Source: a bacterium (GTDB lineage Bacteria; Electryoneota; RPQS01). From it: a stretch of DNA of 45,345 bases. Under the pieces are notes generated by a model that saw only the letters and a program-made list of their open reading frames with translations, was not told the DNA's origin and did not search any database. Shown here piece after piece: positions 1 to 8,561 of this stretch. Numbering within the stretch: position 1 is the first letter of the stretch; every line of letters starts with the position of its first letter. The translations under genes and the position numbers were made by a program. The stretch spans positions 1-45,345 of the forward strand of contig JAPKYT010000106.1 in assembly GCA_026394155.1 (NCBI GenBank), written 5' to 3'.

Positions 1-1398
1 GTGTTTCAAGTCACCGTTGGTGACGAACCGCTCCCGAAGATGGAGGCTGCACAGGTCGTATGGAGTCCCCGTGAGACGAGTACATACCTTGGGCAGGAAG
101 TGACGCGGGCACGCACGACGCCTGCATACATGATAAGAGACTGGACCAATCACTTCCTTGTCCTCAACGGAACTCCCTTCTATCCAGAAAGTGGAGGACA
201 GATAGGGGATACAGGTCATATCTACGGACGTGATATTACTCTGCGCGTGACTGACACAATGCGCATGACACCTGCCCTATCTGACGTTGCAAGACACGTT
301 GCTTCCCCCGGTGAGGGAGACGTTTTCCATGTAGTCGAATTCGAGGGAAAGGCTCCTGAAAGTCTCAGTGACGTATTCCCACTGTTGGCCGAGGTCGAAG
401 CTGTTGTCTCTCTGCAACACCGCATTCCGACGCAGTACAATCACACGGTGACGCACCTTTTGCAGGCGGCGCTCAGGGAAGTTCTCGGCGATCACGTGCA
501 TCAGCAAGGCTCGCTGGTGCATCCCGAATACATGCGGTTCGACTACACGCACTATGAGAAACCGACTGACGATGAACTAGTGCAGATCGAGAGGCGGGTC
601 AATGAGCGGATTCGCGAAAACTATCCGGTGACGCCGCGCATGCTGCCTCTCAAGGAAGCGCAGGCTTTGGGCGCGATGGCTCTGTTCGGCGAAAAATACG
701 GCGATGAAGTGCGGATGATCGAAATCGGCGATGAGCGCGGCATCGTTTCGCGCGAACTCTGCGGCGGAACGCACACCAAGCGCACCGGCGACATCGGCTG
801 CTTCGTCATCAAGTCCGAAACGTCCGTGGCGGCGGGCGTGCGGCGGATCGAGGGCCTCACCGGAGAACGCGCGCTGGAGTACCTGCTTTCGCGGCGCGAT
901 CAAGTGAATGAACTCACCGAGATTCTGGTGAGCGAAGGCAGCGATCCACTCGAAAAGCTGCGCAAGTTCATGGAGGAGAGCAAGCGGCGGGACAAGGAAT
1001 TAGAGCAGCTTCGCGCACAGACCGCGGGCAATGCCATGCGCGACTTGGCCAAGAAGGCGGTCGCGGTGGGTAAGGCTAAAGTCGCAGCGGCGGAAGTCAG
1101 CGCGCAGAATATGGATCAACTCAAGGAAATGGGCGATGCGCTGCGCGAAAGCCTCGGCTCCGGCGTGGGCGTTCTGGTTGCGAACATCGAAGACAAGCCC
1201 TCGCTGGTGGTGGTGGTCTCGCCCGATTTGGTGAAGGCCGGTGTGGACGCCGTGCCCATCGCCAAGGAGCTCGGAAAGAGGCTGCAAGGCGGCGGCGGCG
1301 GAAAACCGCATTTGGCCACGGCGGGCGGCCGAAATCTGGCGGGAATCAAGGATGTGGTGGCGGATGCGGCCGCCGTGGTGGGCAAACTGACGGCTTAG
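1..1398 (+). CDS. alaS: Alanyl-tRNA synthetase, C-terminal half (5' partial)
   Basis: Charges tRNA-Ala with alanine in the cytoplasm and clears mischarged Ser/Gly. About 465 C-terminal residues are visible; full AlaRS is usually near 870, so the catalytic half lies off the left edge and the GTG at base 1 is not a real start. The beta-barrel/editing region is seen from the TPFYPESGGQIGDTG block (residues 58-72). The editing-site zinc ligands are HTVTH (148-152) and CGGTH (254-258). A coiled coil follows around 310-350, and the C-Ala/DHHA1 domain carries the glycine-rich GGGGGKPHLATAGG near 431-445. The first 360 bases are about 54% GC by hand count, lower than the rest of the gene (68% in the line 781-840). 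The protein motifs nevertheless run through without a break. A terminator follows 27 nt after the stop, so this is the last gene of its unit. Confidence 0.96.
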   Translation: MFQVTVGDEPLPKMEAAQVVWSPRETSTYLGQEVTRARTTPAYMIRDWTNHFLVLNGTPFYPESGGQIGDTGHIYGRDITLRVTDTMRMTPALSDVARHVASPGEGDVFHVVEFEGKAPESLSDVFPLLAEVEAVVSLQHRIPTQYNHTVTHLLQAALREVLGDHVHQQGSLVHPEYMRFDYTHYEKPTDDELVQIERRVNERIRENYPVTPRMLPLKEAQALGAMALFGEKYGDEVRMIEIGDERGIVSRELCGGTHTKRTGDIGCFVIKSETSVAAGVRRIEGLTGERALEYLLSRRDQVNELTEILVSEGSDPLEKLRKFMEESKRRDKELEQLRAQTAGNAMRDLAKKAVAVGKAKVAAAEVSAQNMDQLKEMGDALRESLGSGVGVLVANIEDKPSLVVVVSPDLVKAGVDAVPIAKELGKRLQGGGGGKPHLATAGGRNLAGIKDVVADAAAVVGKLTA

Positions 1399-1424
1399 TG
1401 GATTCGAGAGGAACGGACGATTCT

Positions 1425-1449
1425 GGGCAGCTTTCCGGTTGCCCTTTTT
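1425..1449 (+). terminator. Intrinsic terminator after alaS
   Basis: A 7-bp stem, GGGCAGC (1425-1431) with GTTGCCC (1438-1444, one G-T pair), encloses a 6-nt loop and runs straight into five T (1445-1449). It sits 27 nt after the alaS stop and separates alaS from the efflux operon. Confidence 0.75.
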
Positions 1450-1497
1450 GCTAATTACATATAAAATAAATAACAAAATGTAGTTCTGAGACTTGAT

Positions 1498-1534
1498 TTT
1501 GACTAATCAATTAGTTAAACTGGGCAATCAATTA
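1498..1534. promoter_or_regulatory. Palindromic operator, probably for the adjacent TetR regulator
   Basis: ACTAAT (1502-1507) and ATTAGT (1510-1515) form an inverted repeat around CA. The symmetry extends to TTT/AAA at the ends (1498-1519), with one mismatched pair (1501/1516). The core AATCAATTA at 1505-1513 recurs as a direct copy at 1526-1534, 21 bp away or about two helical turns. The surrounding 1450-1540 stretch is AT-rich in a high-GC genome and includes TATAAAAT at 1460-1467, a possible -10 element. TetR-family proteins usually repress their own operon from such sites; binding here is inferred. Confidence 0.55.
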
Positions 1535-1584
1535 AGGGCTTAGGCAACCGTTTGGCCCGTGAGGGAGTCAGAGTAGCATCAGCC

Positions 1585-2223
1585 ATGTCGGACGACAGTA
1601 AGCAGAGAATCCTCGACGCCGCCTTCCATGAGTTCGCCGCCAACGGCAAGGCCGGTGCGCGCATGCAGGCCATCGCCGAACGGGCGCAGGTCAATCAGGC
1701 CATGCTCAACTACTATTTCAAGAGCAAGGATGATCTGTATCTGGAAGTCGTCCGGCAGAGCGCCCTGCTCTGTCATCAGAAACATCCGCCGCGTTTCGAC
1801 GAGCCTCCCGAAGAGCAGAAGAAGGCGATTCTTGACCACCTCGAACACGACCTTCGGTTCTGGGCCAATAACACGGAACTGCTGCATCTTACCTTGCACG
1901 ATCTATTGGCGGGCGGCGAGGGCATGAAACTGGCCCTGCGCGAAACGGTGGGACATGAGGAAGCTCGCATGGAAGTGGACCGGCTGATCTCCGGCGGACT
2001 CTTTCGGTCCCGCGATCCGCGCCAAGTGATTCTCCATTTGACCACTTTGACTCTGCTGGCTCTGATTCCCGTCGAGGCCGTGCGCGAAATGTGGCCGGGT
2101 CCGGAATCATCCGAAGAATTCCTGAACGCCCGCATCGAAGCAGTTCGTGATCTGCTGGAACACGGAATTTTTTCCTCCGACAACGGCGGCGCGAGGAGCC
2201 GCCATCCGCGTCCGCCCAAGTGA
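1585..2223 (+). CDS. TetR/AcrR-family transcriptional regulator
   Basis: A 212-residue cytoplasmic repressor-type protein. The N-terminal helix-turn-helix covers about residues 5-50 (KQRILDAAFHEFAANG, then AQVNQAMLNYYFKSKDDLY), the classic TetR DNA-binding pattern. The remainder is a helical ligand-binding and dimerisation domain whose ligand cannot be read from sequence. I chose ATG 1585 because the conserved helix starts directly after it; an in-frame TTG at 1552 would add 11 residues. The gene lies upstream of, and in line with, tolC-hlyD-RND genes, and a palindrome at 1498-1519 precedes it. It is therefore the likely local repressor of the pump, released by a pump substrate. That regulatory role is inference from context. 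Confidence 0.9.
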   Translation: MSDDSKQRILDAAFHEFAANGKAGARMQAIAERAQVNQAMLNYYFKSKDDLYLEVVRQSALLCHQKHPPRFDEPPEEQKKAILDHLEHDLRFWANNTELLHLTLHDLLAGGEGMKLALRETVGHEEARMEVDRLISGGLFRSRDPRQVILHLTTLTLLALIPVEAVREMWPGPESSEEFLNARIEAVRDLLEHGIFSSDNGGARSRHPRPPK

Positions 2224-2281
2224 GCAGACACGTGAAACCGGCTCTGATTCGCCACCGAAATCCAATCCTCTACCTTCCCAA

Positions 2282-3622
2282 ATGATGAACGAGCATCGGC
2301 ACGCCGCACGGCCTAAACACAGAGTGACCGTCGCCACACTGGCGGCGATTCTCGCGTCGGTTTTCGCCGCTTTGCCCGCTTGCGGCCGCGAACTCACGTG
2401 GAATGAAGCGTGGGAGATCGCCCGCCGGCAAAACCCGACCATCCAGTCCGCACAGATGGATCTGGTCACCGCCCGCGAGCAAGTGAACGAGGCCCGCGCC
2501 GGAGCGTTGCCGCAAGTCTCGCTGTCCGGCGTGTACACCCGCAATCTGGAAATTCCGGTGTTCTTTTTCGACACGATGGCGATCAAGATCGGCCAGAAGA
2601 ACACCTATGTGGGCGTAGCCGAAGTGCGGCAACCGCTGTGGGTGGCGGGCAAAGTGGGAACCGCGCTCAAGGCCGCCAAGAGCTACTTGGGACAGACCGA
2701 GGCCACGGTGGAGCAAACCCGGCAGTCAGTGTATGTGGCCCTGGCGCAGACATACTACGGAAGCATTCTGGCTCGCGAACTGGTGAAGACGGCGGAAACC
2801 GCTCTCGAGCGCGCCACGCAGCATCGCGATCGCGCCCGCCAGATGTATGAACAGGGCGTGGTCTCCGAGTACGACAAGATTCGCGCCGAGGTGCAGGTGG
2901 CCAATCTCGAACCGCCGCTGTTAGAAGCGCGCAAACAGTACGCGCTTTCTCTGGCCGCCTTGCGCCGGCTGCTGAACCTGCCGCCCGGCGATTCGCTGAT
3001 TATCGCTGATTCGCTGGATATTCAGGATACGACGGCCGCGCCGGTGAACGTGGAAGAGGCCTTGCAGCGGCGCGTTGAGCTGCAAGCGCTGCACCATGCA
3101 CGCGGCATGCAGAAGCAGCTTCTGAGTCTGGCTCAGCGCGACCTCTATCTGCCGATGATCTACGCGTCGGCCAACTGGCAGACGCAGACGCAGGCGGAGG
3201 ATTTCGCCTTCAAGAACTACTCGTGGTACCGGAGCGCGGCGGCCATGCTGCAGGTCTCGCTGCCGCTCTTCGACGGTTTTCGCACGCCGTCGCGGGTCAA
3301 GCAGTACCGCGCCGCCCTGCGCCGTCTGGACTACGCGGAAGCCGATTTGTGCGCCGCCATCCGCATGGACGTGGAGGAGTCGCAGCGCGAGCTGGAGCGC
3401 GCGATTCGCACCGTGGCCGTCCACGAGCAGAACGTGCGGGAAGCGCAACGCGGCTGCGACATCGCCAACGTGCGCTATGAAAGCGGAGTCGGCACGCAGC
3501 TTGAGCTTTTGGACTCGGAGTTTCAGCTCGATCAGGCCCGGGTCGCGCGGCTGAAAGCGCTGTACGATGCGAAGATCGCCCGCATTCAGCTGCGGCGCGC
3601 GCTGGGTGAGACGCTGGACTGA
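2282..3622 (+). CDS. TolC-family outer-membrane efflux protein
   Basis: A 446-residue outer-membrane channel subunit that would form the exit duct of the RND pump encoded next. It starts with an export signal (hydrophobic run in residues 15-32, ending near LPACG, where cleavage by signal peptidase I or II is unclear). The mature part has the two-fold repeated helical pattern of the OEP/TolC family: the first repeat opens with LTWNEAWEIARRQNPTIQSA, and the second half ends with VRYESGVGTQLELLDSEFQL, the usual C-terminal signature. The open frame extends upstream into the tetR gene, but the signal peptide supports ATG 2282 (or 2285); no convincing Shine-Dalgarno is visible. The adaptor gene begins 55 nt downstream. 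Confidence 0.9.
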   Translation: MMNEHRHAARPKHRVTVATLAAILASVFAALPACGRELTWNEAWEIARRQNPTIQSAQMDLVTAREQVNEARAGALPQVSLSGVYTRNLEIPVFFFDTMAIKIGQKNTYVGVAEVRQPLWVAGKVGTALKAAKSYLGQTEATVEQTRQSVYVALAQTYYGSILARELVKTAETALERATQHRDRARQMYEQGVVSEYDKIRAEVQVANLEPPLLEARKQYALSLAALRRLLNLPPGDSLIIADSLDIQDTTAAPVNVEEALQRRVELQALHHARGMQKQLLSLAQRDLYLPMIYASANWQTQTQAEDFAFKNYSWYRSAAAMLQVSLPLFDGFRTPSRVKQYRAALRRLDYAEADLCAAIRMDVEESQRELERAIRTVAVHEQNVREAQRGCDIANVRYESGVGTQLELLDSEFQLDQARVARLKALYDAKIARIQLRRALGETLD

Positions 3623-3677
3623 GTTCGCCCTTCACTTTTTATCCTGTCAAGAAGCTGTCCTGATATAGAGGCCGATC

Positions 3678-4742
3678 GTGAACAAGCCGTTCAAGAAAAT
3701 CGGAATCGCCATCGCCATTCTCATCGTGGCCGGGGTCGCCCTGCGCATCGTGACGCGCGGCCGCGGCGAGGCGGTGGAGTCCATCAGCGAGATTCAGAAG
3801 CGTGAGGGCGTGCCGGTGCGAGTCGAGACCGCCGCGCGCGGAACGCTGGCCCGCACCTTGCAGTTTTCGGGCACCATTGAAGGACAGGAACAGTCGGCGA
3901 TCACCTCGCGGCTGATGGAAACCGTACGCGAAATCCCGGTGCGCGTGGGTCAGCGGGTGGCGAGCGGCCAGATCGTGGCGCGTCTGGACGACACCAATCC
4001 GCAGGCCATGTACCCGCAAGCCAAGGCCACGCTCGACAACGCGAAAATGGATTTCGAGCGCATGCAGACGCTCTTCAATCAGGGCGCGGTCTCGCGGCAG
4101 GCGCTCGATCAGGCCAAGCTCGGCTATGACGTGGCGCAGTCGAACTTCGCGGCCGCCAGCGATCTCATTGCCTTGCGTTCTCCGGTCGGCGGCGAGGTCG
4201 TGCGCGTGCACGTGAAACCCGGCGAAGTCGTGTCTCCCGGCACGCCGGTGGTCACGGTCGCCGCCTCGAAAGAGGTGCGGGTGAAATTTGCGGTGTCGGC
4301 GGAGGAACGCCCACTGATCGCACCGCAGCAGGCGGCGCGCATTCATCTCGCGCAGTCCGATACGTCGGTGATTCCCGCCGTAGTGGACAAGGTCGAGGAC
4401 GCAGCCGATCCGGAGACGCGGCTGTTCGAAGTGACCGTCAAGTCCGACAATTCCGAAGGTCTTTTGAAGCCCGGCGTGCTGACCACCGTGGAAGTGGTTG
4501 TTGAAGAGCGCACCAGCGTTCTCTCCGTAAGTAATGAAGCTCTGCTGTCACGCCGCAACGGCGAGGCGGAGATTTTCGTGGCCGCTGCCGATCGGCGCGC
4601 GGCGCGCCGCACCGTGAGACTGGGGTTGCAAGCCGCCAATCGCGTGGAGTGCGTCGCGGGACTGAGCGAGGGTGACCGGGTGGTCGTCTACGGCCAGAAT
4701 CTGCTGAGTGACGGCGCCCCGGTGAAGATTATCGAAGACTGA
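3678..4742 (+). CDS. RND efflux periplasmic adaptor (HlyD/MFP family)
   Basis: A 354-residue membrane-fusion protein that bridges the RND pump and the TolC channel across the periplasm. It has an N-terminal membrane anchor (residues 7-25, rich in I/A/V) and no lipobox, so it is probably membrane-tethered rather than lipidated. The biotinyl-lipoyl half-motifs flank a helical hairpin: VREIPVRVGQRVASGQIVARLD on the first side, and LRSPVGGEVVRVHVKPGEVV on the second. A beta-barrel domain and a membrane-proximal domain follow to the C-terminus (GLSEGDRVVVYGQNLLSDG). Translation starts at GTG 3678. The gene lies between tolC and the RND pump in the same direction, the standard tripartite order. Confidence 0.92.
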   Translation: MNKPFKKIGIAIAILIVAGVALRIVTRGRGEAVESISEIQKREGVPVRVETAARGTLARTLQFSGTIEGQEQSAITSRLMETVREIPVRVGQRVASGQIVARLDDTNPQAMYPQAKATLDNAKMDFERMQTLFNQGAVSRQALDQAKLGYDVAQSNFAAASDLIALRSPVGGEVVRVHVKPGEVVSPGTPVVTVAASKEVRVKFAVSAEERPLIAPQQAARIHLAQSDTSVIPAVVDKVEDAADPETRLFEVTVKSDNSEGLLKPGVLTTVEVVVEERTSVLSVSNEALLSRRNGEAEIFVAAADRRAARRTVRLGLQAANRVECVAGLSEGDRVVVYGQNLLSDGAPVKIIED

Positions 4743-4770
4743 TCCGCAAAACCGCATCCGGTTCCCGACC

Positions 4771-7700
4771 ATGTTTCTTTCCGACCTTTCCATACGCAAG
4801 CCGGTTCTCGTCACGATGATCGTGATGAGCTTTGCCGTGATCGGACTCTATTCCTTCCTGCGGCTCGGCGTGGACAATTGGCCCAACGTCAATTTCCCCT
4901 TTGCGGTGGTTTCCGTGATCTATCCGGGCGCCGGGCCCGAGGAGATCGAATCGCAGGTGATTAAGCCGATGGAGGACGAGATCACCACTGTCGCGGGCAT
5001 CCGGCACATCACCTCGCAATGTCTCGAGAACCGCGGCCTGATCTTCGTCGAGTTCGAGTTGGGGACGAAGATTGATTTTGCGGCGATGGACATCAAGGAC
5101 AAGGTGGACGCTATCCTGCCGACGCTGCCGGAGGATCTAAAACCGCCGGTGGTGCTGAAGTTCGACCTGACGCAGATGCCTATCATGAACCTCGCGCTCC
5201 AATCTACGCGGCCGCCGGACGAGCTTTATGACATCGCCGACGACGTGGTGAAGGCGCGTTTGAATCGCGTTTCGGGATTGGCGCAGATTGATATTGAAGG
5301 CGGCCGCAAACGGGAGATTCAGGTGGCGATCGCGCGCTCCCAGCTTCGAGCGCATGATCTCACCGTGATGGACGTGATCGGCGGTCTGAAGATGGCCAAC
5401 CTGAACATGCCCGGCGGGCGGATTGAAGAAGGCCGTCGCGACGTGACCATCCGGCTGGAAGGCGAATTCGCCACGCCCGCCGAGATGGAGAAGATCATTC
5501 TACCGTTGGATGGCGGACGCACGGTGCGGCTGCGCGACATCGCCCGAGTGTACGACAGTTACGTAGATGAAACCTCGCGTGTGCGCTTCAACGGCTTGTC
5601 CTCGGTCGGTCTGGCGCTGCGCAAGCGCTCCGACGCCAACACCGTGGCGGTGGCTGAAGGCGTGCGAGCCGAGCTGGCGGCCGTGGAGAAACTGCTGCCC
5701 GCCGATGTGAAATTGTCCATCGCGCGCGACAACTCCGTCTTTATTCGCAATTCGCTGGCGGACGTCAGTTCCAATCTGGTGATGGGCATTCTGCTCACCG
5801 CGCTGGTGCTCTTTCTCTTCTTGCGCTCGTGGGAAGGCACGGTGATCGCGTCGGTGGCCATGCCGGTCTCCATCGTCGCCACTTTTCTCCTCATTGACGC
5901 GGCGGGCTTCACGTTGAATTCCATGACGCTGATGGGACTTTCCATTTCGGCGGGAATTCTGGTGAACAACGCGATCATCGTGCTGGAGAACATCAACACC
6001 TATCGAGATCGCGGGTTCGCGCGGCGTGAGGCCGCGGCCAAGGGAACGTCGGAGATCGCGCTGGCGGTGGCCGCCTCCACCTTGACCAATATCGTGGTGT
6101 TCGTGCCCATCGGCTTCATGGGCGGCATCGTCGGTCAGTTCTTCCGCGAATTCGGCCTCACGGTCGCGTTTGCCACGGTTTTCTCGCTGATCGTTTCCTT
6201 CACGTTGACTCCGATGATGGCGGCCCATAAGCTGAGCCGCACGGCTTACGTTCTCGTCGGTCTGGCGGTCTTTGTCGGCGTGTGGCTGGTGGTGGGATTC
6301 AAAGAGGCCCTGGTGCCGATGATCGTTCTGGGAGCTCTGCTGCTGGCCCAGCGATTGGGCTGGCTGGGGCGCTTTTTCCACCGATGGGACCGCGTGCAGG
6401 CTGCGGCCATTGAGAGCTACCGTAACGGTTTGGCATGGTGCCTGAACCGGCCGTGGCGGATCATGGGAGCCGTTCTCGTCATCTTCCTTCTGTCCTTCCC
6501 GCTGTTCACCATTGTAGGCGCGCAGTTCTTCCCCAAGACGGATCAGGGGGAATTCTACGTGGCGGTGAAGATGCCGCCGGGAACGCGGCTGGACGAGACC
6601 GACGTGGCAATGAACATGATTGAGAAGCAGGTTCGCGCGTTGCCCGAACTCAGGGACTACTACACCACGGCAGGCAGCGCCGAAGTCGGCCACGGCGAGA
6701 ATCAGGGTTCGCAGTTGGGCGGCATGTATGTGAGACTGGTGGACCTCCAGCACCGCCAGCGCAGCACGGACGAGATCATTCACGACCTGCGCGGGCGGCT
6801 GGCCAACGTGCCCGCTGCCGACATCGTGATTACCGGAACGTCAACGTTCGGCGGCGGCGGCGAGAGCGATCTGCAAATCGAGGTCTCCGGCAACGTGATG
6901 GCCGACGTGCTCTCCACGGTGGATCAGGTGCAAGCCATTGTCGGCGATACCAAGGGCACGGTGGATGTCACCAACTCGTGGATCACCGGCAAGCCCGAAT
7001 TGAAGGTGGTGCCGCGGCGCAATGAGCTGGCCGATCAGGGCATCCACGCGGCGGATGTTGCATCCACTTTGCGCGCCTTGTTCGAGGGCATCGTGGCCAC
7101 CACCTACCGCCAGTCCGGAAAAGAATACGACGTCCGCGTGCGGCTGGACAAGAGTGACCGCGAGCGGCTGGATCAGGTGCGCAGCCTTGAGATCAAGGGG
7201 CATGACCATTGGCTGCCGCTTACGGCGGTGGCGACGGTTTCCGAGGCTGGCGGACCGACTACCATTTACCGCAAGGACAAGCAACGGCTGGTGACGGTCA
7301 CGGCGAATATCACCCAAGGAGCCGTCAGCGAATTGCAGAAGGCGGTCCAGACGCGGTTGGACGGTTTGCAGATTCCGGCGGGCGTCTCGGTTCAATTCGG
7401 CGGACAAGCCGAATTCATGGGGCGTGAATTCGCCTACGTCTATCGCGCCATGTTGCTGGCGGCCATTCTGACCTACATGCTGCTCTGCGCCATGCTGGAG
7501 AGTTACATCCGCCCGTTGGTGATCATGTTGACGCTGCCGCTGGGCTTCGTCGGCGTGGCGCTGGCGCTGGTTTTGACCAACAATCCAGTTTCGATGATGG
7601 TCCTTATGGGCATGGTCATGCTGGTGGGAATCGTGGTCAACAACGCGATCCTCATCATTGACTATGCACAGGTGCTGCGCGCGCAGGGCAAGAGCGTGCG

Positions 7701-7938
7701 CGAAGCCACTCTCGAAGCGGCGCCGGGCCGATTCCGGCCGATTGTCATGGCCAATCTGGCTTCGATTCTGGGCATGATGCCGCTGGCGCTCGGCGTGGGG
7801 GCCGGTGCGGGCTGGCGCTCGCCCATGGCCATCGCCTCCGTCGGTGCGCTGATTTCCAGTACGGTGTTCACGCTCTTCCTCATTCCAACCATCTATGAGT
7901 ACGTTGAATCCCGCAGAGAGCGGAAGGCGGCAATATGA
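4771..7938 (+). CDS. RND efflux pump, inner-membrane permease (AcrB/HAE1-like)
   Basis: A 1055-residue resistance-nodulation-division transporter, the proton-driven motor of a tripartite exporter. It shows the duplicated RND architecture: TM1 near residues 11-30, a large porter loop opening with GAGPEEIESQVIKPMEDEI, TM2-6, then a second copy from about residue 560. Long hydrophobic stretches at 486-530 suggest extra membrane passes between the halves. TM4 reads GILVNNAIIVLENI: the Asp pair known from AcrB TM4 (D407/D408) is replaced by Asn399-Asn400. TM10 has VVNNAILIIDY. The substrate is unknown; multidrug, lipid or metal-type export cannot be separated by sequence alone. The stop overlaps the gmhA start by 4 nt (ATGA). 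Confidence 0.93.
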   Translation: MFLSDLSIRKPVLVTMIVMSFAVIGLYSFLRLGVDNWPNVNFPFAVVSVIYPGAGPEEIESQVIKPMEDEITTVAGIRHITSQCLENRGLIFVEFELGTKIDFAAMDIKDKVDAILPTLPEDLKPPVVLKFDLTQMPIMNLALQSTRPPDELYDIADDVVKARLNRVSGLAQIDIEGGRKREIQVAIARSQLRAHDLTVMDVIGGLKMANLNMPGGRIEEGRRDVTIRLEGEFATPAEMEKIILPLDGGRTVRLRDIARVYDSYVDETSRVRFNGLSSVGLALRKRSDANTVAVAEGVRAELAAVEKLLPADVKLSIARDNSVFIRNSLADVSSNLVMGILLTALVLFLFLRSWEGTVIASVAMPVSIVATFLLIDAAGFTLNSMTLMGLSISAGILVNNAIIVLENINTYRDRGFARREAAAKGTSEIALAVAASTLTNIVVFVPIGFMGGIVGQFFREFGLTVAFATVFSLIVSFTLTPMMAAHKLSRTAYVLVGLAVFVGVWLVVGFKEALVPMIVLGALLLAQRLGWLGRFFHRWDRVQAAAIESYRNGLAWCLNRPWRIMGAVLVIFLLSFPLFTIVGAQFFPKTDQGEFYVAVKMPPGTRLDETDVAMNMIEKQVRALPELRDYYTTAGSAEVGHGENQGSQLGGMYVRLVDLQHRQRSTDEIIHDLRGRLANVPAADIVITGTSTFGGGGESDLQIEVSGNVMADVLSTVDQVQAIVGDTKGTVDVTNSWITGKPELKVVPRRNELADQGIHAADVASTLRALFEGIVATTYRQSGKEYDVRVRLDKSDRERLDQVRSLEIKGHDHWLPLTAVATVSEAGGPTTIYRKDKQRLVTVTANITQGAVSELQKAVQTRLDGLQIPAGVSVQFGGQAEFMGREFAYVYRAMLLAAILTYMLLCAMLESYIRPLVIMLTLPLGFVGVALALVLTNNPVSMMVLMGMVMLVGIVVNNAILIIDYAQVLRAQGKSVREATLEAAPGRFRPIVMANLASILGMMPLALGVGAGAGWRSPMAIASVGALISSTVFTLFLIPTIYEYVESRRERKAAI

Positions 7939-8561
7939 GTCCGATTCGTTCTGAAAGCGCGAGCCAGCGACTGGAGACTTCGGCGCGCGAAGCGGCGGAT
8001 CTCTACCGGCGCATGCCGGAAGTTTTTTCGCAAGTTTCGGCCATCGCCACAGCCTGCGCCCACGCCTTGCGCAACGGCGCAAAAATCTTGTTCTGCGGCA
8101 ACGGCGGTTCGGCGGCCGAGAGCCAGCATTTGGCGACGGAATTCGTGGTCAGACTGTCTTCGCAGCGCGAGCGCAAGGCCCTGCCCGCACTGGCTCTCAC
8201 CACCGACACCAGCTTGCTCACCGCCTGCGCCAATGACTACGGTTTTGATCTCGTGTTCGCGCGGCAGGTGGAAGCCCATTTGCAGGCGGGAGACGTGCTG
8301 ATTATGCTCTCGACGTCCGGCAAATCACCGAACCTCATCGCGGCGGCCAAGGCGGCCAAGGCTCGCGGCGGAATCACAATGGCATTTCTCGGAGAGAAGT
8401 CTTCGCCGCTCAGCGATCTGACGGACCTTGCGCTGCACATTCCTTCGGCCTCCTCGCAGCGCGTGCAGGAAGGCCATCTCTGGGCGGGCCACATGCTGGT
8501 AGAATTGGTGGAGCAATCGCTGTTGGACGAACCGAACGCGGGCGGCGGAGTGCGGCCATGA
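7935..8561 (+). CDS. gmhA: Sedoheptulose-7-phosphate isomerase (SIS domain)
   Basis: A 208-residue cytoplasmic isomerase that converts D-sedoheptulose 7-phosphate to D-glycero-D-manno-heptose 7-phosphate, the first step of the ADP-heptose route to the LPS inner core or S-layer glycans. The SIS fold is clear: ILFCGNGGSAAESQHLATEF (phosphosugar-binding loop and active-site Glu region, residues about 50-70), VLIMLSTSGKSPN (second SIS motif), and EGHLWAGHMLVELVE carrying the C-terminal catalytic His. The length fits the family. The start overlaps the pump stop by 4 nt and the stop overlaps the next gene by 4 nt, so translation is coupled to the efflux operon. No other heptose genes (hldE, gmhB) are in the window. 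Confidence 0.88.
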   Translation: MSPIRSESASQRLETSAREAADLYRRMPEVFSQVSAIATACAHALRNGAKILFCGNGGSAAESQHLATEFVVRLSSQRERKALPALALTTDTSLLTACANDYGFDLVFARQVEAHLQAGDVLIMLSTSGKSPNLIAAAKAAKARGGITMAFLGEKSSPLSDLTDLALHIPSASSQRVQEGHLWAGHMLVELVEQSLLDEPNAGGGVRP

